DNA of 64,000 bases from Pseudomonadota bacterium (lineage in GTDB: Bacteria; Campylobacterota; Campylobacteria; Campylobacterales; Sulfurospirillaceae), in the NCBI GenBank assembly GCA_017860615.1, contig JAGDMU010000002.1:124001-188000 (forward strand), read 5' to 3'. A program made the translations under genes and the position numbers. Shown piece after piece: positions 17,739-26,492 of this stretch (position 1 is the stretch's first letter; each line of letters opens with the position of its first letter). The notes beneath the pieces were generated by a model. The model saw only the letters and a list, made by a program, of their open reading frames with translations, ran no database searches and was not told the DNA's origin.

Positions 17739-19377
17739 TATCTTCCCAAATAAAGGGTAAGCCATTTTCACATTTATGAATAAACCAATCTACCACTTTA
17801 TTGTTTCCAGGAGCTAACTCCATAGAACTGTTAAAATTATATTGCGTAAACGTTAAAGCTTTATGGGTATATGTATTTTCAGGAAAATGTCTTTTATAAA
17901 TCCAATGATAAGCGTATTTTTCGACTCTTTCTTTCATAATATCAGTCATGAAGAGTTCTCTTTTAGCCGCTTTTACGAGAAGATTAGTATATGCTTGAAT
18001 ATCTTGAGGTTCAAAAACAAACCCTTTATTGCTTATCATAGATTGCCCTGTCTGAATAACTGTTTTTCCTGCAAAAGCCAGTTCTAATGCCATAGTAGAT
18101 GCAAAAAATAAATTTATATCACACAAGTCCGAAACAACATAACTTGTTAAATCATCATCAGGTCCAATGTAACATATATTGGAAGGGAGGACTGGTAAAA
18201 TATGATTGATGAGATCTTTAACTCTTTCTTGACTTAAATTATATCGATCTGCTAACTCTGCTGGATGAGCACGAATAATCAAATCACATTCTGGATGTTC
18301 TATAAACCATTTTAGTGTCACTTCTAAAAATTTATCAAGGGAGCCAAATTCTTGACTTGAAGAAAATGTTGTTCCATCCCACGGAATATTTGGGAATAAA
18401 GCAAATTTCACTCTTTCATTTTTTTGGAGGATTGAATACATATTTGTATTCATATCATGCGCTTTCCCCTCATAATAATTGACATAATCTGCTGTTCTTG
18501 TAAAGTCTTTTTTAGCTAAAAAATATTCTTTTATTTGTTTTTTCTGAATATCTGAAAGCATAATATTTTCCCAATATTCATTAGGTTCTTTTGCACATTC
18601 AAAAATATATGAATCATTATAATCAGCTAGAACATTACCTCGAACATACCCACGTCCCCACACTATCGTTTTAATTTTTTCTTTTTTACAAGCTTCAATT
18701 GCGCCTCCCCAAGTACTATAGACACCATGAGACAGTAATACAAATTTTGGTTTTAATATATTGATTAATGTTTTTGTAGCTTCATAAGACACAATGGTCG
18801 AATAGGCAAATTCGTGAATTATTTTTTTATGTTTAATCAAATCTATTTTACTTGACAATAAATATCTTATGACTGCCATTTGAATCTGATTACCCAACAA
18901 ACTATCATCATACACTAAAGATAATAAACTTTGAGTGGTTTTACTATTAATATATTCTCTAATGGACTGAAGTTTTTCGTCATTCAAAATATCCGAATAA
19001 TAATGAGCAGAAATACCAAACGTATCTATGAACCTTTTTTGTTCATAAAAACATAAAGAACAGTTAAACATATTTTCCTTAATAGACGTTTGGTTTTCAC
19101 ATTTTTGAAGTGTTTGTCCACAAAACAATCCATGCACTCTGTATCCTGCTAATTTTAAAGCGTATCCATAGATACCTTCAAACAAATTAGATACAGGTGC
19201 TACTCGAATAGGAAGTATTAAAACATTTCCTTTTTCGGCTAAAGGAATTTTTTCATTTTTTCGTAATTGTTTAAACTGCGCAAAAGGATCAGCTTTTTTT
19301 CTATACCTATATTTTTTCAATAATGGTGAAATTAAATTCGTTATCTTATTCATTGCAAAATTATGACAATAGATCAT
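17731..19377 (-). CDS. Large GT-B-like surface polysaccharide protein; candidate nonulosonic acid transferase
   Basis: About 548 residues; not a family I can name with certainty. I choose the ATG at 19377, overlapping the pseA-like stop as ATGA, with GGAAAG upstream; an ATG at 19353 is an alternative. Visible: a basic start, ILPIRVAPVSNLFEG (Rossmann-like), two Cys pairs (CGQTLQKC and CSLCF), and LLSHGVYSTWGG. Near the C-terminus is LIIRAHPAE with H371-P372, then FFASTMALELAFAGK with S427-T428. An HP motif followed by a Ser/Thr pair is typical of GT-B enzymes using CMP-sialic acid or CMP-Kdo (for example KpsC/KpsS). Its place beside the legionaminic acid genes suggests it transfers that sugar; this is inference. 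Confidence 0.6.
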   Translation of the reverse strand: MIYCHNFAMNKITNLISPLLKKYRYRKKADPFAQFKQLRKNEKIPLAEKGNVLILPIRVAPVSNLFEGIYGYALKLAGYRVHGLFCGQTLQKCENQTSIKENMFNCSLCFYEQKRFIDTFGISAHYYSDILNDEKLQSIREYINSKTTQSLLSLVYDDSLLGNQIQMAVIRYLLSSKIDLIKHKKIIHEFAYSTIVSYEATKTLINILKPKFVLLSHGVYSTWGGAIEACKKEKIKTIVWGRGYVRGNVLADYNDSYIFECAKEPNEYWENIMLSDIQKKQIKEYFLAKKDFTRTADYVNYYEGKAHDMNTNMYSILQKNERVKFALFPNIPWDGTTFSSSQEFGSLDKFLEVTLKWFIEHPECDLIIRAHPAELADRYNLSQERVKDLINHILPVLPSNICYIGPDDDLTSYVVSDLCDINLFFASTMALELAFAGKTVIQTGQSMISNKGFVFEPQDIQAYTNLLVKAAKRELFMTDIMKERVEKYAYHWIYKRHFPENTYTHKALTFTQYNFNSSMELAPGNNKVVDWFIHKCENGLPFIWEDNA

Positions 19378-20594
19378 TCTTGGATTTCTTTCCAAATAGG
19401 GTTCTTTAACTCCCACTTACCATACTGTTTTTCCCAAAGATGCGGTGTTCTAAATTTTTCAATGACATCATGGTATCTTTCAAGAGTTATATCCATGTAT
19501 GAACAACAATCTTTAATATATTGCTCAGGAAATTCACCATCAAACCTTTTAATAAGAGCAATACCTTCATCCCTTGTTATATCTCCATTTCTCACTTCTT
19601 GCGCCGAATCATATGTAGCTCTACCAATACCAAATTTAATCGTTGTTGTATGATAATGCAACCAATCAATTTTATCATCAAGTGAGCTATACTTGCTAAA
19701 GCTTCCTTCCGTTCGATGATCATTTGGCATAAAATCTGTATTTTCAATCGAATAATAATACGTCTCTTGCGGATGCCATTTGACATAATAACCAAGGTAA
19801 TGAACTGTCGTACCTGTTTTTTGGAGATCATACGGATTGACAGGGAAATATGCTTCTAAATCAGATAATTTAAATTTAAAGTCATGAATAAGATCCTTTG
19901 CAGGGATACCACCCAAAACTAAATCCGCAATACTAAGTTCTGCACTATAGTATTTTGGATCCCTTGTTGGTTTTTCATTGTCTTCAATGGCATTACCATA
20001 TTCGGCTTCATTTTCACCAAAGATAACTAACGGAATATCAAGTAAAACAGATAATCGCGGCGCTAAATTTTTCTGTCCCAAAATAAAGGGCTGAAAAGGA
20101 TGTCCAAGATTTTCAAAAGCACTTTTTGTTAAAAATCTATGTAGCTTTCTATTTTGGTTATAGGTATAATTGGCAAAACCTGCATTTAGCCATGATTCGA
20201 AATTTCTTCTACCAATCTCTGTGTATAATGCCGGTGGCCAAGTTATAAGTATAGGATTCATATTATATTTATACTTCAACATGTGTGCTGCTTGAACACT
20301 GTCTTTGCCGCCACTTCCAGGGACTACGACGTCATATCTGCCATCATTACGTCTGTATTTATTGCAAAGTTCGATAAGTTCTTTTTCTCGCTCTTCCCAG
20401 TTGATTTTCTTTTTTCGTTCTGCATATCTACATGCCTCGCAAATACCATCTTCACCAAAAACTAATGTTCTTTTCTTCTCGCCTTCTTTTTGTTTAAATT
20501 CAACCGTTGAAGATGGTCGTTGATTATTCATGGTACATTTTTTACAAAATTTAACCTCTAAAGGCAGACCATATCTTCCAAGTAATTCACTCAT
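19374..20594 (-). CDS. N-acetyl sugar amidotransferase, PseA/LegX/WbpG family
   Basis: PP-loop ATP-dependent enzyme that converts a sugar acetamido group to acetamidino. The 406 residues show a Cys pair C17/C20 (KFCKKCTM), a second pair C52/C55 (CEAC) likely holding zinc, and the ATP-binding SGGKDS at 94-99. HisH2 and HisF2 lie just upstream, the arrangement seen with WbpG in Pseudomonas and PseA in C. jejuni. Because the rest of the set makes legionaminic acid, Leg5Ac7Ac or its precursor is the likely substrate. PseA and PtmG/LegX cannot be told apart by eye. Confidence 0.88.
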   Translation of the reverse strand: MSELLGRYGLPLEVKFCKKCTMNNQRPSSTVEFKQKEGEKKRTLVFGEDGICEACRYAERKKKINWEEREKELIELCNKYRRNDGRYDVVVPGSGGKDSVQAAHMLKYKYNMNPILITWPPALYTEIGRRNFESWLNAGFANYTYNQNRKLHRFLTKSAFENLGHPFQPFILGQKNLAPRLSVLLDIPLVIFGENEAEYGNAIEDNEKPTRDPKYYSAELSIADLVLGGIPAKDLIHDFKFKLSDLEAYFPVNPYDLQKTGTTVHYLGYYVKWHPQETYYYSIENTDFMPNDHRTEGSFSKYSSLDDKIDWLHYHTTTIKFGIGRATYDSAQEVRNGDITRDEGIALIKRFDGEFPEQYIKDCCSYMDITLERYHDVIEKFRTPHLWEKQYGKWELKNPIWKEIQE

Positions 20595-20606
20595 AATCTG
20601 CTCCTC

Positions 20607-21209
20607 TTATAATGCTATAAAATTTTGAAATAGTTTAATGCCAGCTTGACGGCTTTTTTCAGGATGGAACTGAACACCATAAATATTATTGAAATGAACA
20701 GAAGAGACAAACTTATGTCCTGCATAATCACTGAGCGATGCAATATTGGTATAATTTACAACTTCATACGAATGCATAAAATAAAACTCCTCATTTTCTA
20801 ATCCCTCTAAAACTTTATTAGGAGCGATGACATCTATAGTATTAAACCCCATATGAGGGACTTTGGCATCTACAAGCATTGGTTTTACTTCTGCTTTTAT
20901 AACATCAAGCCCTTCTGTTTTTCCATATTCAAAGCCTAATGTTGCAAGAATTTGCATACCTAAACAAATACCTAAAGTAGGTTTGCTTTTGATGGCTTCT
21001 TTCAATGGAGTGATCAAGCCATCTTTTTCTAGTTCGCTCATAGCATCTTTAAAACTACCAACGCCTGGAATCACAATCTTACCAACAGATTCAAACTCTG
21101 TTGCATGATTGATAATTTTAACAATTCCACCAGCTTTTTCAATCGCTTTTTTAATACTATGAATATTCCCAGCAATACCATAGTTGATTAATCCAATAAT
21201 GTTGCTCAT
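20607..21209 (-). CDS. HisH-like glutaminase of the sugar amidotransferase triad (HisH2)
   Basis: Class I glutamine amidotransferase of 200 residues: nucleophile C82 in [20 protein letters not shown] near 47-57, and FHPEKS with the catalytic His and Glu near the C-terminus. It should release ammonia from glutamine and channel it through the HisF-like partner to the PP-loop enzyme. It is clearly a paralogue of the histidine-pathway HisH at 3742, but it pairs with HisF rather than HisA. The start overlaps the HisF2 stop by four bases. Confidence 0.88.
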   Translation of the reverse strand: MSNIIGLINYGIAGNIHSIKKAIEKAGGIVKIINHATEFESVGKIVIPGVGSFKDAMSELEKDGLITPLKEAIKSKPTLGICLGMQILATLGFEYGKTEGLDVIKAEVKPMLVDAKVPHMGFNTIDVIAPNKVLEGLENEEFYFMHSYEVVNYTNIASLSDYAGHKFVSSVHFNNIYGVQFHPEKSRQAGIKLFQNFIAL

Positions 21210-21961
21210 TTTGAAACCTTTATTCCAACACTTCTTAAATACTCTTTAATATCGTTGATCGTATATTTGTTATAGTGAAGTAGACTTGCGATAGCAACAC
21301 CACTAGGCTTGGCATATTCTATAAGTTCTTTTATATTTTCCAAACTTCCCGCACCACTTGTAACAACGACAGGGATTTGAACACTTTCTACAACTTTTTT
21401 TGCAAGCTCTTTATCAAATCCTCTTTGTCTGCCATCATGATCAACAGACTGTAAGATGATTTCCCCTGCTCCTCTTTGCTCAACTTCTTTGACCCAAGCA
21501 AGAACATCCTTTCCGCTTCTAATCCGACCACAATCGGTATAACATTCCCACCACGTATCCCATTTTTTAGCTTCAATGTTAACAACTACAGCTTGGTTAC
21601 CAAATATTTCTGCTGCCTTATTGATAATATCTGGGTTTTTTTGTACAGCATAGGTATTTAAAATAACTTTGTCTGCACCAACATGAAACAGTTTGGAAAA
21701 ATCTTCAATGGTTTGAACACCACCGCCAACCCCAAAAGGGATAAATAACGCATTAGCGGCTTTTTCAATTTCATCAAATAGTATTTCTCGTTGATAAAGA
21801 GATGCCACAATATCAATATAGATAACTTCATCGGCACCTTGATCATAATATTTTTGTGCTAATTCTAATGGTGTACCAATCTTTCGTAAGCCTTCAAAAT
21901 GAACTGGCTTCACAACATAGGGTGGCTTAACGTCAAGTTTTGCGATAATTCTCGTATTCAA
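21206..21961 (-). CDS. HisF-like protein of the sugar amidotransferase triad (HisF2/AglZ-like)
   Basis: A 251-residue (beta/alpha)8 barrel like the cyclase subunit of imidazole glycerol phosphate synthase. It keeps the first catalytic Asp (AKLDVKPP) and the GGGVQTIEDF and VVTSGAGS phosphate loops. The N-terminal strand reads LDVKPPYVVKPVHFEGLR instead of the canonical CLDVKDGRVVKGVNF, the mark of the glycan-associated subfamily. Expected role: ammonia channel for the PseA/LegX enzyme. It lies nine bases from ptmA. Confidence 0.87.
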   Translation of the reverse strand: MNTRIIAKLDVKPPYVVKPVHFEGLRKIGTPLELAQKYYDQGADEVIYIDIVASLYQREILFDEIEKAANALFIPFGVGGGVQTIEDFSKLFHVGADKVILNTYAVQKNPDIINKAAEIFGNQAVVVNIEAKKWDTWWECYTDCGRIRSGKDVLAWVKEVEQRGAGEIILQSVDHDGRQRGFDKELAKKVVESVQIPVVVTSGAGSLENIKELIEYAKPSGVAIASLLHYNKYTINDIKEYLRSVGIKVSK

Positions 21962-21970
21962 ACATTCTCC

Positions 21971-22684
21971 TTATAAACTAAATCCATCATCAACAACAAT
22001 ATTCTGACCATTAACATATTGACTCATATCACTTAAAAGATAAATCAATGAACCATTGAGGTCTGAATTATTGAGCATTCCTTTATTTAAACACACATCC
22101 TTATACTGTTTTAAAAACAGTTCATTTTGCCCATCAAGTATGCCTCCAGGACTAATACAGTTAACTCGAATATTTGAACCTTTAAGGTATTTGGCTACAT
22201 ATTTTGTCATATGAATCACACCTGCTTTAATAGCGCTATAAGCAACAGGAGAACTCATAGAAGTACCTTCATACGTCTCAAACTTAGGAGCTACAACACC
22301 TTGTATGGAAGAAATATTGACGATATTTCCATATCCTTGCTCTTTAAAATATTTTGCAAATTGTTGCATAATTAAAAAAGCTCCACCCAATTGAAGGTTG
22401 GTATTGATGCAAAAATCTTCATAGTCAACATCAAAAAAGTGATTTCCAAATGTTTTTGTTCTAGGATACGCACTATTAACAACGGCATCAATTTTCCCAT
22501 ATTTTTCTTTAACGTTTTCTATCAACTTTTGAATGGATTCTTTTGATGTTATATCCGCAGGATATTCTTTACTCACAATATCTGCACATATTGCAATACC
22601 ATGAGCCTCCGTTACTGCGCGAATAAATGACTGCCCTAATAATCCAGCTCCACCTATAATCACAATGACCTTATTATTGAGCAT
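21971..22684 (-). CDS. ptmA: Short-chain dehydrogenase PtmA-like
   Basis: Classical SDR oxidoreductase of 237 residues: GGAGLLGQSF cofactor loop near 11-20, NSAYPR, Ser of NISSIQG, and YSAIKAG active-site Tyr/Lys near 147-151. The position just after LegF and the order legI-legG-ptmE-ptmF-legF-ptmA match C. jejuni Cj1327-Cj1332, where PtmA is assigned to an early step supplying the glucosamine precursor. The exact reaction is less certain than for the other pathway members. The start overlaps the LegF stop by 11 bases. Confidence 0.82.
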   Translation of the reverse strand: MLNNKVIVIIGGAGLLGQSFIRAVTEAHGIAICADIVSKEYPADITSKESIQKLIENVKEKYGKIDAVVNSAYPRTKTFGNHFFDVDYEDFCINTNLQLGGAFLIMQQFAKYFKEQGYGNIVNISSIQGVVAPKFETYEGTSMSSPVAYSAIKAGVIHMTKYVAKYLKGSNIRVNCISPGGILDGQNELFLKQYKDVCLNKGMLNNSDLNGSLIYLLSDMSQYVNGQNIVVDDGFSL

Positions 22685-23378
22685 TTTTCTTCCTCATCAT
22701 AAATTCAACAAACTCAAAATCAAGCTCAGTATCTATATCGATTGATCGCTCTTCTGGCATCACATAAAGCCCAGTTTTTTCAAGAAATAGATTTTTTTGA
22801 TCTAAAAGGCTTTCTCTTTTCCAAATATAAATCGAAGCATTCATATCATAACTTTTAGGAGCATCTTGTCTTCTAACGATAGAGCTATCTAGTTTTTTTG
22901 AAAGGGTAACTTTCCCATCATTACTCACTTCTACAAGATTAAAATAAGGGCTTCTTCTACTTGGCATTGCGGTTATTAAGTTGCTATTGTCATCTTTTAA
23001 AAATTGTGCAAATGAGTTTTTGATGTCATCAACACTACGAAGTGGTGCTGTTGCGTCCAAATCTATGAGATAATCATACTGCTTTTGGTAATATGCTTCA
23101 CTTCGAACAAAAGCATCTTTGATAACATCCAATTTACCTGCCGTATCACTTGCCATCTCACTACTTCTTTTAAAAAATACCTCAGCGCCATATTCTTGTG
23201 CTACCTTTGCAATATCATCTGAATCTGTACTAATAACGATATGATCAAACAGCCCTGATTCTTTTGCTTGTTCTATCGTATAAGCGATTAAAGGTTTGCC
23301 ATTTAGTTCTTTAATATTTTTATTTTTAACACCTTTTGATCCACCTCTCGCACAAATGGTGCATAAAACATAACTCAT
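22674..23378 (-). CDS. legF: CMP-legionaminic acid synthetase LegF (PtmB)
   Basis: Activates legionaminic acid with CTP, the last step before transfer. The 234-residue cytidylyltransferase shows CARGGSKGVKNKN near 10-22, the CTP-binding signature of NeuA/LegF proteins. STDSDDIAKVA and the metal Asp in DYLIDLDATAPLRS are also present. NeuA and LegF are close in sequence; the surrounding legI, legG and ptmE genes decide for legionaminic acid over sialic acid. Overlaps PtmF by four bases. Confidence 0.85.
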   Translation of the reverse strand: MSYVLCTICARGGSKGVKNKNIKELNGKPLIAYTIEQAKESGLFDHIVISTDSDDIAKVAQEYGAEVFFKRSSEMASDTAGKLDVIKDAFVRSEAYYQKQYDYLIDLDATAPLRSVDDIKNSFAQFLKDDNSNLITAMPSRRSPYFNLVEVSNDGKVTLSKKLDSSIVRRQDAPKSYDMNASIYIWKRESLLDQKNLFLEKTGLYVMPEERSIDIDTELDFEFVEFMMRKKNAQ

Positions 23379-24283
23379 CTATTTTGCTCCTGAATAATAG
23401 CAATGGTTTTCATGACATCTTGCGCTTCAAGATACGTACAAGCTGTTGAATCATTGCATAAGATAGACTTGTGCATCTCTTTAAACATACTATTGCGCTC
23501 TAAACTATTGCATTCATATCTTTGTTCTAAGCCTTCTTTGTTTTTTTGGATTAAACTATGATTGATAAAATCTAACTCATATGTATGCTCTAACGTATGT
23601 ACAACCATGTGTCTTCGTGTAATTTTGCTAATGTAATCCATAGAGAGGCTAACCACTACACCCTTTTGAGTTTTTGCAATCAATGTAACAATGTCATCCG
23701 AGTCTATCTCTAAATCAGAGATTTTTAATTGATAACTCTGAATCTCGACCATGTTTCCGCAAAGCCACTGAACATAATCTATCTCGTGGCTTAAATCTAA
23801 AAGAACACCACCGCCCTCTGTTTTTTTCGCACTATAAGAGCTTCTATAATCAGTATCCTTCCTCCATGTTGGCAAATACTGGCCACAATAAACATTCACA
23901 CTCATCACTTTTTCATTATAAAGCAGTGTTTTGAGTTTTTGAACCAAGGGATGAAATCTTAAAACATATCCTAAAAAAACACTATTGTGCGATATATCTA
24001 AGGTTTTATCCGTTTCAAATAAAGGTTTTTCACACAAGATTAATTTTTGACTTACGTTGGATTCTAAATATGCGAGTTGTTCAAAATGTTTATAGGTTTC
24101 GCTCGCAATAACAATATAGTCATAACTTTCTAATTTTTCGACACTATCAAGTGTTGGAAAAGTTATCTTATGCTCTAATATTTGTTTCGTGACAATATGA
24201 ATAGACTCGATTTGTAAAAAAGTTGACAAAACTTCTTCATGCCTTTTCCCAATCGAACCATAACCAATAATTAATACTTTCAC
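23375..24283 (-). CDS. ptmF: Gfo/Idh/MocA-type oxidoreductase, PtmF-like
   Basis: NAD(P)-dependent oxidoreductase of 302 residues with the N-terminal GYGSIGKRHEEVL Rossmann start (about 7-19), CEKPLFE catalytic Lys region near 100, and a GGGVLLDLSHEIDYVQWL segment carrying the family's catalytic His. It is the positional match of C. jejuni Cj1330 (PtmF), between ptmE and legF. The partner role with PtmA in early precursor formation is known for the locus but I cannot define the reaction from sequence. One-base overlap with ptmE. Confidence 0.8.
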   Translation of the reverse strand: MKVLIIGYGSIGKRHEEVLSTFLQIESIHIVTKQILEHKITFPTLDSVEKLESYDYIVIASETYKHFEQLAYLESNVSQKLILCEKPLFETDKTLDISHNSVFLGYVLRFHPLVQKLKTLLYNEKVMSVNVYCGQYLPTWRKDTDYRSSYSAKKTEGGGVLLDLSHEIDYVQWLCGNMVEIQSYQLKISDLEIDSDDIVTLIAKTQKGVVVSLSMDYISKITRRHMVVHTLEHTYELDFINHSLIQKNKEGLEQRYECNSLERNSMFKEMHKSILCNDSTACTYLEAQDVMKTIAIIQEQNR

Positions 24284-25329
24284 TAAAACACATCCCCATA
24301 CTCACTATTGGCTCTCTCATACTCTTCCATACGCCCAATATCTAACCAATACTCTCTTATTGGAAACGAGAGTGTATTTTCGCCAAAAGTGATGAGTTTT
24401 TCAAATAACGTGGGCATATCAAAAAATTCATTTTTATCGATATGTTTGATAGCCTCTGGATTTAACATGTAAATGCCAGCACTCACAAAAAACTTCTGAA
24501 TAGGCTTCTCTTTGATAGATATTATTTTACTATCTTGTATATTAACAACGCCATAAGGTACTTGAAAGTCATATTCTCTTACGCACATCGTTGCCATCGC
24601 ATTATTAGATAAATGGTAATGGTAGAGGTGCTCAAAGTTTACATTCGTCAGTAAATCACCGTTCATAACAAAAAATGGCTCACTCGGAACTGTTCCCAGA
24701 AGGCTTAGTGCTCCTGCTGTTCCCATCCTTTGTGTTTCTAAGATATACTCAATGTTAACCCCAAACTCACTTCCATCTTTAAAATAATCTTGAATCACAT
24801 TTGATTTATAGTTGACGCACATGACAATATTGACAAACCCATACTCGGCAAATTTTTCAACAATCGTTTGAAGTATCGGTTTATTACCAACCATTAGCAT
24901 AGGTTTAGGTGTATTTTCAGTCAGCGGTCGAAGTCTCGTACCCAAGCCTCCAACCATCAGTACAACTTTGTTAGGTTTCAGAGTTGGGCTGACCAGTTCT
25001 TCTATTTCTTTAATCCCTATGACTCGATTTTCATCATCTACGACAGGGATTTGATGCAGTTTTTTAGCAAGCGCTTTTTTTAAAATCTCTTCTTTCGTAT
25101 CACTGATTTTTGCAACCGTTGGATTTTTATAGATAATAGGATCAATAAGACTATTTAAATCCAGCCCATTTAATAATCCTCTTCGTATATCACCATCTGT
25201 TATAGTACCTATCAACTTACCATCTTCATCCACAACGATGGCTATTTGCATCGCACCACTGTCAATAATTTTTAATGCTTCTTTAATCGTTGAAGATGGC
25301 ATGAGTTTTATATGGCTGATTGAATTCAT
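24283..25329 (-). CDS. ptmE: CBS-domain sugar nucleotidyltransferase PtmE
   Basis: Guanylyltransferase expected to make GDP-glucosamine from glucosamine-1-phosphate for legionaminic acid synthesis. The 348 residues start with a CBS pair (about 5-115: TITDGDIRRGLL, then HQIPVVDDENRVIG). A nucleotidyltransferase domain follows, with GGLGTRLRPLTENTPKPML near 127-145 and MNGDLL. The CBS-plus-transferase fusion is the hallmark of PtmE. CBS domains often bind adenine nucleotides, so control by energy state is possible. The start overlaps the LegG stop by four bases. Confidence 0.88.
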   Translation of the reverse strand: MNSISHIKLMPSSTIKEALKIIDSGAMQIAIVVDEDGKLIGTITDGDIRRGLLNGLDLNSLIDPIIYKNPTVAKISDTKEEILKKALAKKLHQIPVVDDENRVIGIKEIEELVSPTLKPNKVVLMVGGLGTRLRPLTENTPKPMLMVGNKPILQTIVEKFAEYGFVNIVMCVNYKSNVIQDYFKDGSEFGVNIEYILETQRMGTAGALSLLGTVPSEPFFVMNGDLLTNVNFEHLYHYHLSNNAMATMCVREYDFQVPYGVVNIQDSKIISIKEKPIQKFFVSAGIYMLNPEAIKHIDKNEFFDMPTLFEKLITFGENTLSFPIREYWLDIGRMEEYERANSEYGDVF

Positions 25330-26492
25330 TGCATACTATCCAAATCATAAAATGTTTTTTTCACTATATTCTTCAAGTCCACACTGGCAACGATTTTTAA
25401 AATTTCTTGACTTGCACATCCATCACCATAAGGATTCGCAACCATCTTTAAATGCTCTTGAAATGTTATAGAGTAAAGCTTATCAAATGCCTCTTTAAGA
25501 CTTTGTCTTGTAGGTTCACAATCAATGATACTAAAAGCTTTAATACGCCCTTTTTGCCTATCTCCAATATTAATCGTGCCTATTTTAAAACTTGGAGCTT
25601 CAAGTAAGCCACTTGAACTATTGCCTACCATTGCATCCATAAACTGTAAAGCACTGAGATAGCGTAACTGACCTAATGAGGTAAATCCAATCGCTTTATG
25701 AGGATTTTGTGAAACATAGGCGTCAATCATTTGGTTAATGATTCTTCCATCTGTATCACTATTGGCTTTGGTAAAAATAATATGCGTTTCTTCAAGCTTG
25801 TCGATTGCATCAAGAAGTTCTTGAAATTGTTGTTGTGCAGTTGTATTTTCCAATGTAACAGGATGAAAGGTTACTAAGATATTTTTTTTAGCTAATTTAA
25901 AATCAATTGATTTTTCAAACGCTTCTTTTGAGAGCAGTTCTAGTCGTTTAATATTTTCAATTCCCAAACCACCAACATTAAAAACCCTTAAAGGATCTTC
26001 TCCTAGTTGAATAACGCGTTTACGATAAACTTCGGTCGCGACAAAATGAAGATGACTCATTTTGGTAATGCTATGCCTCATAGCCTCATCATAAGCGCCT
26101 TCTGTCGTTTCTCCACCATGAAGATGTGCGATGGGAATACGAGCTATCGTAGCAGCACTGGCTGCTGAAAATATTTCATAGCGATCCCCCAAAACAATCA
26201 CTAAATCAGGTTTAAGCTCATCGTAGGCTTCTGCAAAAGAAATTTGAGCGAGCCCCATTGATTTGGATATAGCGATGGGTGTATCACTTGAGAGAAGAAT
26301 CTCAATCTTCTTATTAATTTTAAACTCTTTTTCGATCTCTTTATACGTTAGTCCAAACTCTGGGCTTAGATGCATGCCTGTAACAATAAGCTGAAGTTCT
26401 AACGTCTTCTCTGCAACGATTGATCTCATGAGCCAGTATAAAAGCCCATATTCTGCACGCGTTCCCGTTACAACACATATTTTTCGTTTCAT
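25326..26492 (-). CDS. legG: Hydrolysing NDP-N,N'-diacetylbacillosamine 2-epimerase LegG
   Basis: NeuC-type GT-B-fold epimerase that releases the NDP group and yields 2,4-diacetamido-2,4,6-trideoxymannose, the precursor condensed with phosphoenolpyruvate. The 388 residues show VTGTRAEYGLL near 8-18, LHGGETTEGAYDEAMRHSITKMSH, FHPVT, and the C-terminal VGNSSSGLLEAPSF that binds the nucleotide. The gene sits between legI and ptmE. NeuC versus LegG is decided by context. Confidence 0.88.
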   Translation of the reverse strand: MKRKICVVTGTRAEYGLLYWLMRSIVAEKTLELQLIVTGMHLSPEFGLTYKEIEKEFKINKKIEILLSSDTPIAISKSMGLAQISFAEAYDELKPDLVIVLGDRYEIFSAASAATIARIPIAHLHGGETTEGAYDEAMRHSITKMSHLHFVATEVYRKRVIQLGEDPLRVFNVGGLGIENIKRLELLSKEAFEKSIDFKLAKKNILVTFHPVTLENTTAQQQFQELLDAIDKLEETHIIFTKANSDTDGRIINQMIDAYVSQNPHKAIGFTSLGQLRYLSALQFMDAMVGNSSSGLLEAPSFKIGTINIGDRQKGRIKAFSIIDCEPTRQSLKEAFDKLYSITFQEHLKMVANPYGDGCASQEILKIVASVDLKNIVKKTFYDLDSMQ

